From assembly GCA_030524175.1 (NCBI GenBank), contig JAUNHC010000001.1, forward strand, positions 301,577-365,576: a stretch of DNA of 64,000 nt, read 5' to 3'. Positions 36,796 to 45,756 of the stretch are shown in pieces (the first letter of the stretch is position 1; each line of letters starts with the position of its first letter). Under the pieces are notes generated by a model. The model worked only from the letters and a program-made list of their open reading frames with translations, did not search any database and was not told the origin of the DNA. This DNA comes from Eubacteriales bacterium. GTDB lineage: Bacteria; Bacillota; Clostridia; Lachnospirales; Lachnospiraceae. The translations under genes and the position numbers were made by a program.

Positions 36796-38862
36796 TCAGG
36801 ATGAAGACTGGGATAATATATTTTTACAGCTGAGATAGGTAATGATAAAATATCCTCCGTAAACCACCAGAAGCAGACCCATTGTAATGATAATGGATGG
36901 TACTATATTTTGGTTGATATAAAATGAGACATTATATCCTGCATACTGAACTCCGAAAATACAGTGAATGCAGGCAAGGGCCATAGGAAGCAGAAAGAAC
37001 GTGGCTGTCTGTGTGAACAATGCTCTGTTGATCATCTTTTCATCTGCTCCGATATTGCGCAGGATCCTGTATCTCTCCTGGTTGTCTGATATGTCTGCAA
37101 GCTGTTTCAGAGCCAGCACGGCAGCACTGGACAAAAGAAATACCATACCCAGATACAGTCCTACAAATACTACCACAGCTCCTGTTCCCACACTGGAATC
37201 AATGATCTGGTTCCTGGTGGTCACTGACATTGCTACATTTTCTGAAGCAGGATTTTTGTCAAGATCAGCAAGGATCTGATCCACTTCCTTCTTTCCCTCT
37301 TTATTCTCAGCCTTATAGTTGGCTGCCATTTGTTTTGACTTAATTTTAAGCCCTTCTACAGCCTTATCAGGCACAATAAAAAATCCGCTATTCATATTTC
37401 CATTACTCATATTAAGGAATAAATCTGTCCGGCACTTTGTATATTTAGGCTTCAGCACCCTGCCTCCGACTGTAATCTCTGTTCCATTTTCCAGGGCCAT
37501 ATCTCTGTACTTGACCACGTCTTCAAAGTTTGCAGCTGCCACATACTCATCATCCGAAAGCTCCATCTGTCCGAATCCATACAGTGCAGCCAGTCTGTTA
37601 AAATCACTGACTGTTACAAGTTTTTCCTCTGAATCACCGAAGAAAAAATTAGGCCGTTCACGCTCCATAACCTCTGCTGCACTTCCTAAACCTTCTCTCA
37701 TATGAAGATTTTCATCACTATAAATGTTATAACACACCATATCCTTCAGATACTTATCAGCCGGAAACCCTATTTCCTCCAGACTATCCTCGATGGATGC
37801 TTTCCAATTGTTCTCCTGTGCCTGAGTATAAGGCTCTCTTGTATAGGGATCCGGCTCTCCTGCCGTCACCGGAGTTTTCTCTACATTAAGATCCACAGGG
37901 GTATGCCCCAATACATTCTGTCTGCTCCCTTCATTAATGGAAGCACCGCTGCAAAATATAAGAATGGCAACAAACAGCATCAGACAGATAACAGTAAGTG
38001 ACACAACGTTTGTATTTACTTTACTGTTCAGCTCCCGGATAGTAAAGCTGTTCAGCCCTTTAAAGTAATGTTTTTTTGAGGACATGGAGAACCTCAGAAA
38101 GAATCCTGAGGCTGACCAAACGAAAAGGAAGGTTCCCACAGCACCCAATATCATAATAAATAAAATCGAATTTGTGGAGGCTACCGTCTCCGGGCGCACA
38201 CTCACCCTGTAATAGGAATATCCCAACATTACAGCCGAAATAATGAATACAACTCCACAGAGATAACTGTTCTTCATCTTGATTTTTTCGTTCTTCTGCC
38301 CTGCTCTTAAAAGGTCAATAAGCTGACACCTTCCCACTGAAAAAGTATTCAGCACCATCACAGACAGGTACATGATACCGAAATAAAAAATAGTTTTCTC
38401 TATAGCCTTGGCTGATATCACAAAAACAAATTTATTCATATCAGCGGCAAACATATTTGCCACAAGGACTGACATGAGCTGAGAAAGAAGAACACCTGCA
38501 GCAAGGGAAATCAATCCTATGACCACAGTTTCACACAGGAGAAGCCTTGAAATCCTCCCCTTCCCCATGCCCAGAAGCATGTATGTGCCGAATTCTTTTT
38601 TTCTCCGCTTCATCAGAAAGCTGCTGGCATATACGATCAGAAACCCAAGAATAACAGAGACAAAAACGCTGAAAGCATCGATAATATCTGCCATGACATC
38701 GATCATATCCCGCCCGGATTTGCTCACCTCCATCATTACCGTCTGTTCTCCAAGAGAATTAAAAATATAGAAGATTGCAACACCTAATATAAGGGTAAAA
38801 AAATAAACTGCATAATCCCGGAAGCTCTTTTTCATATTTTTCAGTGACAGTCTAAATAACAT
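36796..38862 (-). CDS. Bce-type ABC transporter permease
   Basis: 688 residues, in the FtsX/MacB family with ten predicted membrane segments and a large extracellular domain between segments 7 and 8 (about residues 310-530), the BceB layout. BceB permeases together with BceA remove peptide antibiotics such as bacitracin from their lipid targets and also signal to the BceS kinase. Its start overlaps the bceA stop by 11 bp. Encoded downstream of a matching two-component system, so a complete Bce module. Which peptide is sensed is unknown. The last 60 residues are hydrophobic with a short polar end. Confidence 0.9.
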   Translation of the reverse strand: MLFRLSLKNMKKSFRDYAVYFFTLILGVAIFYIFNSLGEQTVMMEVSKSGRDMIDVMADIIDAFSVFVSVILGFLIVYASSFLMKRRKKEFGTYMLLGMGKGRISRLLLCETVVIGLISLAAGVLLSQLMSVLVANMFAADMNKFVFVISAKAIEKTIFYFGIMYLSVMVLNTFSVGRCQLIDLLRAGQKNEKIKMKNSYLCGVVFIISAVMLGYSYYRVSVRPETVASTNSILFIMILGAVGTFLFVWSASGFFLRFSMSSKKHYFKGLNSFTIRELNSKVNTNVVSLTVICLMLFVAILIFCSGASINEGSRQNVLGHTPVDLNVEKTPVTAGEPDPYTREPYTQAQENNWKASIEDSLEEIGFPADKYLKDMVCYNIYSDENLHMREGLGSAAEVMERERPNFFFGDSEEKLVTVSDFNRLAALYGFGQMELSDDEYVAAANFEDVVKYRDMALENGTEITVGGRVLKPKYTKCRTDLFLNMSNGNMNSGFFIVPDKAVEGLKIKSKQMAANYKAENKEGKKEVDQILADLDKNPASENVAMSVTTRNQIIDSSVGTGAVVVFVGLYLGMVFLLSSAAVLALKQLADISDNQERYRILRNIGADEKMINRALFTQTATFFLLPMALACIHCIFGVQYAGYNVSFYINQNIVPSIIITMGLLLVVYGGYFIITYLSCKNILSQSSS

Positions 38863-39619
38863 CGTTTACATCACCTCCCAGAAGGGAAACCACTTCTATT
38901 ATCTTATCAAAAAATTGCTTTCTGGTATCCTCACCCTTATAGAATTCATGAAATAGTTTACCGTCTTTCAGAAAAAGGACTCTGGAAGCATAGCTTGCCG
39001 TAAATGCATCGTGGGTCACCATAAGGATCGTTGCCCCCATCGTCTCATTCATCTTCCGGAAGCTTTCCAGAAGCATCCTTGCACTTTTGGAATCCAATGC
39101 TCCTGTAGGCTCATCTGCAAGGATCAGCTTCGGCTCCGTAATGATCGCCCTGGCGCTGGCCACCCTTTGCTTCTGTCCTCCTGACATTTGTCCCGGATAT
39201 TTATTTAAAATATCCTTAATATTAAGACTTTCTGCAATGGCCGACACACGTTTCTCAATTTCCGGAACCTTCACATTCTGTATCTGCAGTGCAAGCGCAA
39301 TATTCTCATAGCCTGTCATGGTGTCCAGAAGATTAAAATCCTGGAAGACAAAGCCCAGCTCCTCCCTGCGGAATGCATTCAAGGCATTTCCTTTTAAGCT
39401 TGTGATATCCTGTCCCTCAAGATAAATATGGCCCCCGGTTACCCTGTCGATGGTTGCAATACAGTTAAGCATGGTAGTTTTTCCGCTTCCGCTTGCACCC
39501 ATGATCGCCACAAACTCCCCGGGCTGTACTTCAAAGGTAATATTATCAACAGCTTTGGTCAGACTGGATTTATTTCCGTAATACTTTGTTATTTTATCTA
39601 GTTTTAATAATTCAGACAT
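38852..39619 (-). CDS. Bce-type ABC transporter ATPase
   Basis: 255 residues, ATG 39619 after AAGGAAGGG. Walker A GASGSGKTT, signature MSGGQKQRVASARA, Walker B LILADEPTGALD, and the H-loop VTHDAFTASYASR. It powers the permease encoded just downstream. The upstream intergenic region carries a BceR-type box and a TATAAT, so this gene pair has its own peptide-inducible promoter. Confidence 0.95.
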   Translation of the reverse strand: MSELLKLDKITKYYGNKSSLTKAVDNITFEVQPGEFVAIMGASGSGKTTMLNCIATIDRVTGGHIYLEGQDITSLKGNALNAFRREELGFVFQDFNLLDTMTGYENIALALQIQNVKVPEIEKRVSAIAESLNIKDILNKYPGQMSGGQKQRVASARAIITEPKLILADEPTGALDSKSARMLLESFRKMNETMGATILMVTHDAFTASYASRVLFLKDGKLFHEFYKGEDTRKQFFDKIIEVVSLLGGDVNDVI

Positions 39620-39711
39620 TTTATTTCCCTTCCTTTATTCCTATTCACCCATTTACCATGGTTCCTGGCCCTGTCCGCCGTCCTGCGGCCCGGACTGGCT
39701 AAGTTGTTATC

Positions 39712-39774
39712 ATTATAAAATGCCTATTCCTCTCCTGCCATAGAAACACATAACAAAACCTTACAGTCTTGTCA
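39712..39774 (-). promoter_or_regulatory. BceR box and -10 of the bceAB promoter
   Basis: The minus strand has TGACA-AGAC-TGTAA (39761-39774), an exact match to the TNACA-N4-TGTAA box of BceR-like regulators, and TATAAT at 39712-39717, about 45 bases further down. No good -35 box is seen, as expected for an activator-dependent promoter. Confidence 0.6.
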
Positions 39775-39795
39775 CATTTCCCAAGGACTGTAAGG
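39752..39795 (-). terminator. Hairpin after the bceS-like gene, overlapping the BceR box
   Basis: Arms CCTTACAGTC and GACTGTAAGG (39759-39768, 39786-39795) around a 17-base loop, followed on the minus strand by TTTTG. It shares bases with the BceR box. Confidence 0.55.
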
Positions 39796-39847
39796 TTCAC
39801 TGGAGCGTGTTTGAATCTAGTGCACTGACACATTCATGTTTAGCACA

Positions 39848-40867
39848 CTAGCGTAACGCCGCCTGATAATAACTTTCCGGCCGGAAACTCAAACGCACAC
39901 AGGTAAATTCTCCTTCCCGGGATTGAATTTCTATGCCGTGACCAAGCTTTGTGCACAGTTCTCTGCACAGATACAATCCCATCCCGGTAGCCGCAGACAC
40001 CTTTCTGCCGTTGCTTCCCGTGTAGGATTTTTCAAATACCCTAGACAGCTCACTGTTTGGTATTCCCATTCCGTTGTCACAGATTTCCAATACGGAATCC
40101 TCCTGTATGTGACGGATTGAAAAGGAAATTTCTCCCTTTTGCTCTTCAACATATTTAAGACTGTTGCTCACTATCTGATTGATAATAAACTCAAGCCATT
40201 TACTGTCTGTAAATATTTCACAGTCATCATCCGGCAGACAAATTGATACCTTCCGGCACAATATAGCATCCTTGTTCCTCTGAATGACCCTTGCGATGAT
40301 TTCCTGAAGAGAGCAGCGTTTAATAAGATAATCCTTCTCTACGTTTTCGCTGCGCACATAATAAAGAACCTGCTCAACGTCACTTTCAATCCTCTGCATC
40401 TGCTCCCGAAGCTTCCTGGTCACCTCATTTCTGTTGTTATGCATAATGAGAAACGAGCTGGCAATGGGCAGCTTTATCTCATGTACCCAAAGCTCTACAT
40501 ACTCTTTAAATTCCCTGACCCCTGCTTCATGCTTTTCTACATTGTCATACATGTTTTTTCCGATTTCCCGGAGACTGTCGTAGAACAACTGCCCTTCCAG
40601 AAAAGAGGGACGGTTTATGATCTCCGTGATCAGATATTTCTTATCCAGCTCAAAAAGATATTTCTCAATCTCACAGTAAAAACTGTATCTGATAAAATAC
40701 CCATGCCAAAGAAGAATGATTCCAAACCCTGTTAAAATCACGGCAACCGCTGCAGTCAATGCTCCCGGCACCTGAAACAAGCCCAAAAACGCCAGAATAC
40801 ACACAGTCATAACAATGTATATTAAAATTCCTATTCCTCTGTCCTTACAATAGTTTTTCCAATTCAT
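39848..40867 (-). CDS. Intramembrane-sensing histidine kinase, BceS-like
   Basis: 339 residues. Two membrane helices close together (about 14-32 and 37-57) with almost no extracellular loop, the mark of kinases that take their signal from an ABC transporter. Phosphoacceptor H129 in ELWVHEIKLP, N box FIINQIVSNSLKY, G1 CDNGMGIP, G2 GMGLYLC. It starts with a four-base overlap (ATGA) with the response regulator. The nearby transporter is the bceAB pair downstream. Confidence 0.95.
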   Translation of the reverse strand: MNWKNYCKDRGIGILIYIVMTVCILAFLGLFQVPGALTAAVAVILTGFGIILLWHGYFIRYSFYCEIEKYLFELDKKYLITEIINRPSFLEGQLFYDSLREIGKNMYDNVEKHEAGVREFKEYVELWVHEIKLPIASSFLIMHNNRNEVTRKLREQMQRIESDVEQVLYYVRSENVEKDYLIKRCSLQEIIARVIQRNKDAILCRKVSICLPDDDCEIFTDSKWLEFIINQIVSNSLKYVEEQKGEISFSIRHIQEDSVLEICDNGMGIPNSELSRVFEKSYTGSNGRKVSAATGMGLYLCRELCTKLGHGIEIQSREGEFTCVRLSFRPESYYQAALR

Positions 40868-41532
40868 ATTAAGACATACCCCTGACTTCTACGGGTCTGC
40901 ACAACATTCTTCAGACCGATTTCCTCCAGTTTCCTGCGCAGGCGGTTGATATTTACTGTCAATGTATTATCATCCACAAACTCACGGTTATCCCATAGAT
41001 CATCCATAAGTTCATCCCGGCTGACAATCTGTCCCTGCTTCAAAAGAAGGCACCTGAAAATAGTAATCTCGTTCTTTGAAAGGAGAATGTCCCCATTCTC
41101 TGTCTCTAGTGTACTTTTCAGAAAATTCACTTTCACATTCCGGTATGTGAGACTCTCCTTCTCCACCGGCTGTCCAAGCCTCTTGAACAAAGCTTCCACA
41201 TGAAGGAGCAGCAAAGTTGGGTTATAGGGCTTGGTAATATAATCATCAGCGCCCCAGCTCATGCTGACAACCTCATCCATCTCACTGTCCATGCTGGTAA
41301 CCATGATCACCGGTATCTGAGATTCCCGCCGAAGTTCCCTGAGGATCATCTGACCGTTCTGGCCGGGCAGTTTAATATCCAGAAGAACAAGATCCGGCTG
41401 CAATGACAGAACCTCCCCCGGCACATCCGAAAAATCTGCCAAAATATGCCCTTCATATCCGTTGTTATCCAGAAAAATCTTCAGTTCCTGACGCATCTGC
41501 CGGTCATCTTCCACAATCAGTATTTTTCTCAT
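40864..41532 (-). CDS. OmpR-family response regulator, BceR-like
   Basis: 222 residues from ATG 41532 (GGAGGAG upstream). Receiver domain with the acidic pocket VEDD, phosphorylated Asp52 (LLDIKLP), Thr and Lys at TSMDSE and YITKPYNP; then a winged helix with NEITIFRCLL and VNINRLRRKLEEIGL. It should bind the TNACA-N4-TGTAA box seen upstream of bceAB and activate it when peptide antibiotics are present. Confidence 0.95.
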   Translation of the reverse strand: MRKILIVEDDRQMRQELKIFLDNNGYEGHILADFSDVPGEVLSLQPDLVLLDIKLPGQNGQMILRELRRESQIPVIMVTSMDSEMDEVVSMSWGADDYITKPYNPTLLLLHVEALFKRLGQPVEKESLTYRNVKVNFLKSTLETENGDILLSKNEITIFRCLLLKQGQIVSRDELMDDLWDNREFVDDNTLTVNINRLRRKLEEIGLKNVVQTRRSQGYVLI

Positions 41533-41728
41533 GAAATAAACTCCTCCGTTATATTTATGAATGAATATAGCAGACAACTGCCCGCATTTTTATGATCATT
41601 ATAACAATTCATTCTGCACTTCTATTTCCCAGATTATAACATACTTATTCCATTGTCTCCACACTGATTTACCATATTTCAATTACAGCCGGATGACTGC
41701 CTGGGTTCATATAGGAAAAACTATATAC

Positions 41729-41775
41729 AAAAAGCTCTGGAAAAAACAGCTTTACGCCGTGTCTTTCCCAGAGCT
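41729..41775 (-). terminator. Terminator of icd
   Basis: AGCTCTGG and CCAGAGCT arms (41733-41740, 41768-41775) with a 27-base loop; on the minus strand the hairpin is followed by TTTTTG. About 30 bases after the icd stop. Confidence 0.75.
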
Positions 41776-41803
41776 TATGTACAGTATTGATCACAGTATT
41801 TTA

Positions 41804-43012
41804 TTACATCATCTTATCCAGTTCTTTTCTCACTGCCAGAATAAAATCTCTGCTGTTAAGTACCTTGGCATTTTTTAGTGTAGTGATAAGGGCAAGGTCC
41901 TTCGTCATTTTTCCGCTTTCGATCGTATTCAGGGTTGCCTTCTCAAGCTTCTGGGCGAAGTCAGCCAGCTCAGCATTTTTATCCAGCTCGCCTCTTTTTC
42001 TCAGGGCGCCTGACCAGGCGAAAATGGTAGCCACAGAATTGGTGGATGTCTCCTTGCCTTCCAGATGGCGGTAGTAATGTCTCTGTACGGTACCGTGGGC
42101 AGCTTCATACTCATAATATCCGTCAGGGGACACAAGGACAGAAGTCATCATTGCCAGTGAGCCAAAGGCCGAAGATACCATATCGCTCATCACATCGCCG
42201 TCATAATTCTTGCAGGCCCAGATAAATCCGCCTTCCGCTTTCATCACACGTGCCACAATGTCATCGATGAGACTATAGAAATATACAAGTCCGGCATCCT
42301 GGAATTTTTCTTTAAATTCTTTCTCAAAAACATTCTGGAAAACTTCCTTGAATCTTCCGTCATAGGTCTTGGAGATCGTATCCTTTGCACCGAACCATAC
42401 ATCCTGTTTTGTATCCAGGGCATAATTGAAGCAGCTTCTGGCAAAGCTCTCAATAGAGGCATCCATGTTGTGCATTCCCATAGCCACACCAGGGGCTTTA
42501 AACTCCTGGACAAGTGCCCGCTTCTCTTCCCCGTCCTCACTGGTGTATACCAGTTCTACTTTACCCGGCTTATCAATATAGAACTCTGTGTTCTTATAGA
42601 CATCGCCGTAAGCATGACGTGCCAAAGTGATTGGCTTCTTCCAGTTCTTTACACAAGGTTCAATCCCCTTTACCACTATAGGTGCACGGAACACAGTTCC
42701 GTCCAGGATTGCACGGATCGTGCCGTTGGGACTCTTGTACATCTTCTTTAAGCTATACTCCTTCATCCTGGCCTGATTCGGGGTAATGGTAGCACATTTC
42801 ACGGCTACGCCATACTTCTTCGCAGCCATAGCCGCGTCTATTGTTACCTGATCGTCTGTCTCATTGCGGTATTCCAAGCCCAGGTCATAATATTCTGTGT
42901 TCAGATCAATATAAGGAAGCAGCAGTTCCTCCTTGATCATCTTCCACAGGATTCTTGTCATTTCATCGCCGTCCATCTCTACAAGAGGTGTATGCATCTG
43001 AATTTTCTTCAT
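41804..43012 (-). CDS. icd: NADP-dependent isocitrate dehydrogenase
   Basis: 402 residues, ATG 43012 after GGAGG. Of the eukaryote-like (type II) class: [37 protein letters not shown] split across the active site, [10 protein letters not shown] and [12 protein letters not shown]. The type II class normally uses NADP+ and converts isocitrate to 2-oxoglutarate and CO2. It follows the citrate synthase gene with an 18 bp gap; the two are one operon that gives 2-oxoglutarate for glutamate and some NADPH. Aconitase is not in the window. Confidence 0.95.
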   Translation of the reverse strand: MKKIQMHTPLVEMDGDEMTRILWKMIKEELLLPYIDLNTEYYDLGLEYRNETDDQVTIDAAMAAKKYGVAVKCATITPNQARMKEYSLKKMYKSPNGTIRAILDGTVFRAPIVVKGIEPCVKNWKKPITLARHAYGDVYKNTEFYIDKPGKVELVYTSEDGEEKRALVQEFKAPGVAMGMHNMDASIESFARSCFNYALDTKQDVWFGAKDTISKTYDGRFKEVFQNVFEKEFKEKFQDAGLVYFYSLIDDIVARVMKAEGGFIWACKNYDGDVMSDMVSSAFGSLAMMTSVLVSPDGYYEYEAAHGTVQRHYYRHLEGKETSTNSVATIFAWSGALRKRGELDKNAELADFAQKLEKATLNTIESGKMTKDLALITTLKNAKVLNSRDFILAVRKELDKMM

Positions 43013-43030
43013 TATTTGTTTTCCTCCGTC

Positions 43031-44425
43031 TTATTCTCCAAGAGTAATACCCAGCCGGCTGCAGGTATCTGACACTACCGCCTCTAATTCAGGGTCGGAC
43101 AAAACAGTCACTCGTCCATCCTCATACTGGGCATCCACCCACGCTTTGATCATAGCCACCAGTTCACAATTCTTGTCAATCTGCTTTTCCCCCCGCAGGC
43201 GGTAATGGGTATTCAGCCAATGGGCGATCCCTGCGGCACCGGAGGTGTTGGAGACTGCCACCTCCACGGGACGGTTAAGAAATTTATCTGTATCAAAAAT
43301 ATTATAGATCTCTTCGTTTTTCAAAAGTCCGTCCGCATGGATTCCGGCTCTGGTCACATTGAAATTTTTCCCTACAAAAGGTGTCCTCTCTGGAATGGGA
43401 TAACCGATTTCCTTCTCATAATACTCTGCCAGCTCAGTGATGACAGCTGTATCCATTCCCCCAAGATTCCCACGAAGCTGAGCATACTCAAAGACCATGG
43501 CCTCAAGAGGTGTATTTCCCGTACGCTCTCCGATCCCAAACAGGGAAGTATTGACTCCGCAGGCACCGTAAAGCCATGCTGTGGTGGAGTTGCTTACAGC
43601 CTTATAAAAATCATTATGGCCATGCCACTCAATAAGCTCTGAGGGAACACCCGCATGTACCATAATACCATAGATGATACCAGGAACGGAACGGGGGATC
43701 ACTGCGCCGGGATAATTGACGCCATAACCCATGGTATCACAGCAGCGCACCTTCACCGGGATGCCGTACTGCTGGCGAAGCTTCATAAGCTCCAGACAGA
43801 AAGGTATCACATAACCGTAAATATCTGCCCTTGTAATATCCTCAAGATGACAGCGCACTGCCACACCGATATCCAGGCATTCTTTTACAATACTGAGATA
43901 ATGGTCCATTGCCTGGCGCCGGGTCATCTTCATCTTATAAAAAATGTGGTAGTCGGAACAGCTTACAAGGATACCAGTTTCTTTCATTCCCATATCCTTG
44001 ACAAGCTGAAAATCCTTCTTGCTGGCACGGATCCAGCTTGTTACCTCAGGAAATTCATATCCCCGCTCCATGCATTTCTCCACTGCATCCCTGTCCTTCT
44101 TACTATAAAGGAAAAATTCAGATGCGCGGATCCTTCCGTCAGGACCTCCCAGCTTATGAAGATAGTCGTAAATCCTTACAATCTGCTCCGTGGAGTATGG
44201 GGCCCGTGACTGCTGTCCATCCCGAAATGTGGTATCTGTGATCCAGATATCGTCCGGCATATGGTGGGGTACGATACGGTCGTTGAATGCAATTTTCGGA
44301 ACTTCAGAGTATGGGAAAAGATTACGGAATACATTTGGTGTTTCCACATCGACTAATGGATACATATGCTCTTCCAACTGAAGAAGATTTGTATGACGGT
44401 CCATCATCACGCGTCTGTTCTGCAT
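43031..44425 (-). CDS. Probable citrate (Re)-synthase, isopropylmalate-synthase family
   Basis: 464 residues from ATG 44425 (AGGAAGG upstream). TIM barrel of the DRE-TIM metallolyase family: WITDTTFRDGQQSR, EWHGHNDFYKAV, RTGNTPLEAMV, and FVGKNFNVTRAGIHADG. The N-terminus begins the DRE motif as DTTFRDGQ, typical for this branch. Isopropylmalate and homocitrate synthases and the Re-citrate synthase of Clostridium kluyveri share it. The immediate link to icd argues for citrate production from oxaloacetate and acetyl-CoA with Re-face stereochemistry, common in anaerobes without Si-citrate synthase. Homocitrate or isopropylmalate synthase activity cannot be excluded by sequence alone. Confidence 0.8.
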   Translation of the reverse strand: MQNRRVMMDRHTNLLQLEEHMYPLVDVETPNVFRNLFPYSEVPKIAFNDRIVPHHMPDDIWITDTTFRDGQQSRAPYSTEQIVRIYDYLHKLGGPDGRIRASEFFLYSKKDRDAVEKCMERGYEFPEVTSWIRASKKDFQLVKDMGMKETGILVSCSDYHIFYKMKMTRRQAMDHYLSIVKECLDIGVAVRCHLEDITRADIYGYVIPFCLELMKLRQQYGIPVKVRCCDTMGYGVNYPGAVIPRSVPGIIYGIMVHAGVPSELIEWHGHNDFYKAVSNSTTAWLYGACGVNTSLFGIGERTGNTPLEAMVFEYAQLRGNLGGMDTAVITELAEYYEKEIGYPIPERTPFVGKNFNVTRAGIHADGLLKNEEIYNIFDTDKFLNRPVEVAVSNTSGAAGIAHWLNTHYRLRGEKQIDKNCELVAMIKAWVDAQYEDGRVTVLSDPELEAVVSDTCSRLGITLGE

Positions 44426-44635
44426 ATTAAATACCTTCCTCTTTTTGTTTTTATACAATATGCACTGCGCCGGGCAATCTGGCAAAATGCAGGCTGCTGT
44501 GGGCGGTCAGGTATATTTCGGCAGCCGGAGAATCCTTTTGGTTCCGGTTACATTATCTAACATTGTATCGAAAAACCCCACGTACGTCAACGCTTTTATA
44601 CTTTACCATGATAATTTATACAAAATGTCATAAAA

Positions 44636-45472
44636 TCATAAGGATAAGAACTTTTCACAGTTAAATTTGCCCCATCCCTGTTGATTCCTGGGCAAGCCTA
44701 AATCGTCAGCACTCTCTTTCAGCATCATTTTGATCTCCATGTTGGTCAGCAGCGGATCCTTCTCCAGCATCAGGGCAACAGCGCCTGAAATAAAAGGAGT
44801 GGACATAGAAGTCCCGCTTTTTGTTTTATAGGGAAAATCAGGTCCCGGCGCACAGGAGATCACTTTATTTCCAGGTGTGACCAAGTCTGGTTTACATACG
44901 CATTCAAATGTAGGGCCTCTGCCGGAAACGCCGGATTTGCCCTCCAGCATGTCACTGGACCCCACTGTGATAACCTTTTTACTGCATCCCGGCGCCGTGA
45001 TACTCCCCGGACGGGGGCCCTGATTTCCTGCTGCCGCCACTACCACAAGACCTTCATCCCATAATTTCTCCACCCCTTCTATCAAAGCATCATGGTCGTT
45101 TCTTGTCCTGTATGTGGTACCTACAGAGATATTTACAATGCGGATACGGTATTGCTCTCTGTACTCCAGGATCCATCTGAATGCTCTCAGAACATCCTCT
45201 TTGTTCCCGTTTCCAAAACGGTCCAGCACCTTCAATGAAGTAATTCCGCACCCTGGTGCAATCCCCCTGTATCTACCCTGGGATGCCGTACCGTCACCGG
45301 CAAGAATACCTGCCACATGCGTTCCGTGTCCATTGTCATCATAGGGTAATCTTTTATACGATAAAAAATCAAAAAATGACCAGATACGATTTCCAAAATC
45401 AATATGAGGATAGATTCCGGTGTCCAAAACAGCCACACCGATACCTTTTCCTGTATATACAGATTGTTTCAT
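44636..45472 (-). CDS. Cytoplasmic subtilisin-family (S8) serine peptidase
   Basis: 278 residues, ATG 45472 after GGAGG. Catalytic triad in order: Asp in VLDTGI, His in NGHGTHVAGI, Ser in SGTSMSTPF, with the oxyanion Asn in AAAGNQGP. There is no signal peptide, no pro-domain and no C-terminal extension, so it would act inside the cell or be released by lysis. Similar single-domain subtilases are widespread in Lachnospiraceae. Substrate unknown. An unusual hairpin lies between its start and the next, divergent gene. Confidence 0.9.
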   Translation of the reverse strand: MKQSVYTGKGIGVAVLDTGIYPHIDFGNRIWSFFDFLSYKRLPYDDNGHGTHVAGILAGDGTASQGRYRGIAPGCGITSLKVLDRFGNGNKEDVLRAFRWILEYREQYRIRIVNISVGTTYRTRNDHDALIEGVEKLWDEGLVVVAAAGNQGPRPGSITAPGCSKKVITVGSSDMLEGKSGVSGRGPTFECVCKPDLVTPGNKVISCAPGPDFPYKTKSGTSMSTPFISGAVALMLEKDPLLTNMEIKMMLKESADDLGLPRNQQGWGKFNCEKFLSL

Positions 45473-45497
45473 TCCAAGCCTCCAGAATAAGATTATC

Positions 45498-45566
45498 AGC
45501 GGCTATCCCACATAGTGCACTGACCTGATTACATTCAGCACATTGGATGTGGAATAGCCGCTTTTT
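45498..45566 (+). terminator. Terminator-like hairpin on the plus strand between divergent genes
   Basis: Arms 45498-45513 and 45547-45562 (AGCGGCTATCCCACAT and near complement, one mismatch), followed on the plus strand by TTTTT. There is no plus-strand gene upstream for it to end. Confidence 0.6.
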
Positions 45567-45756
45567 AATACTTTATTCAGAGTTCCCGGGTTTTGCGCCT
45601 TGACACAAAACTTTTGCCAAAAATGGAAAGACTTGTATAAAGTATTTCGCCGGCGGCAAAACTATCATTACCTGTATCCCAAAATGATACTGCTTTGTCA
45701 GTTAAAATTAATAAAAGGTTGTTGTGAATTATACCAGAAGAATGGAGGACATTTGT

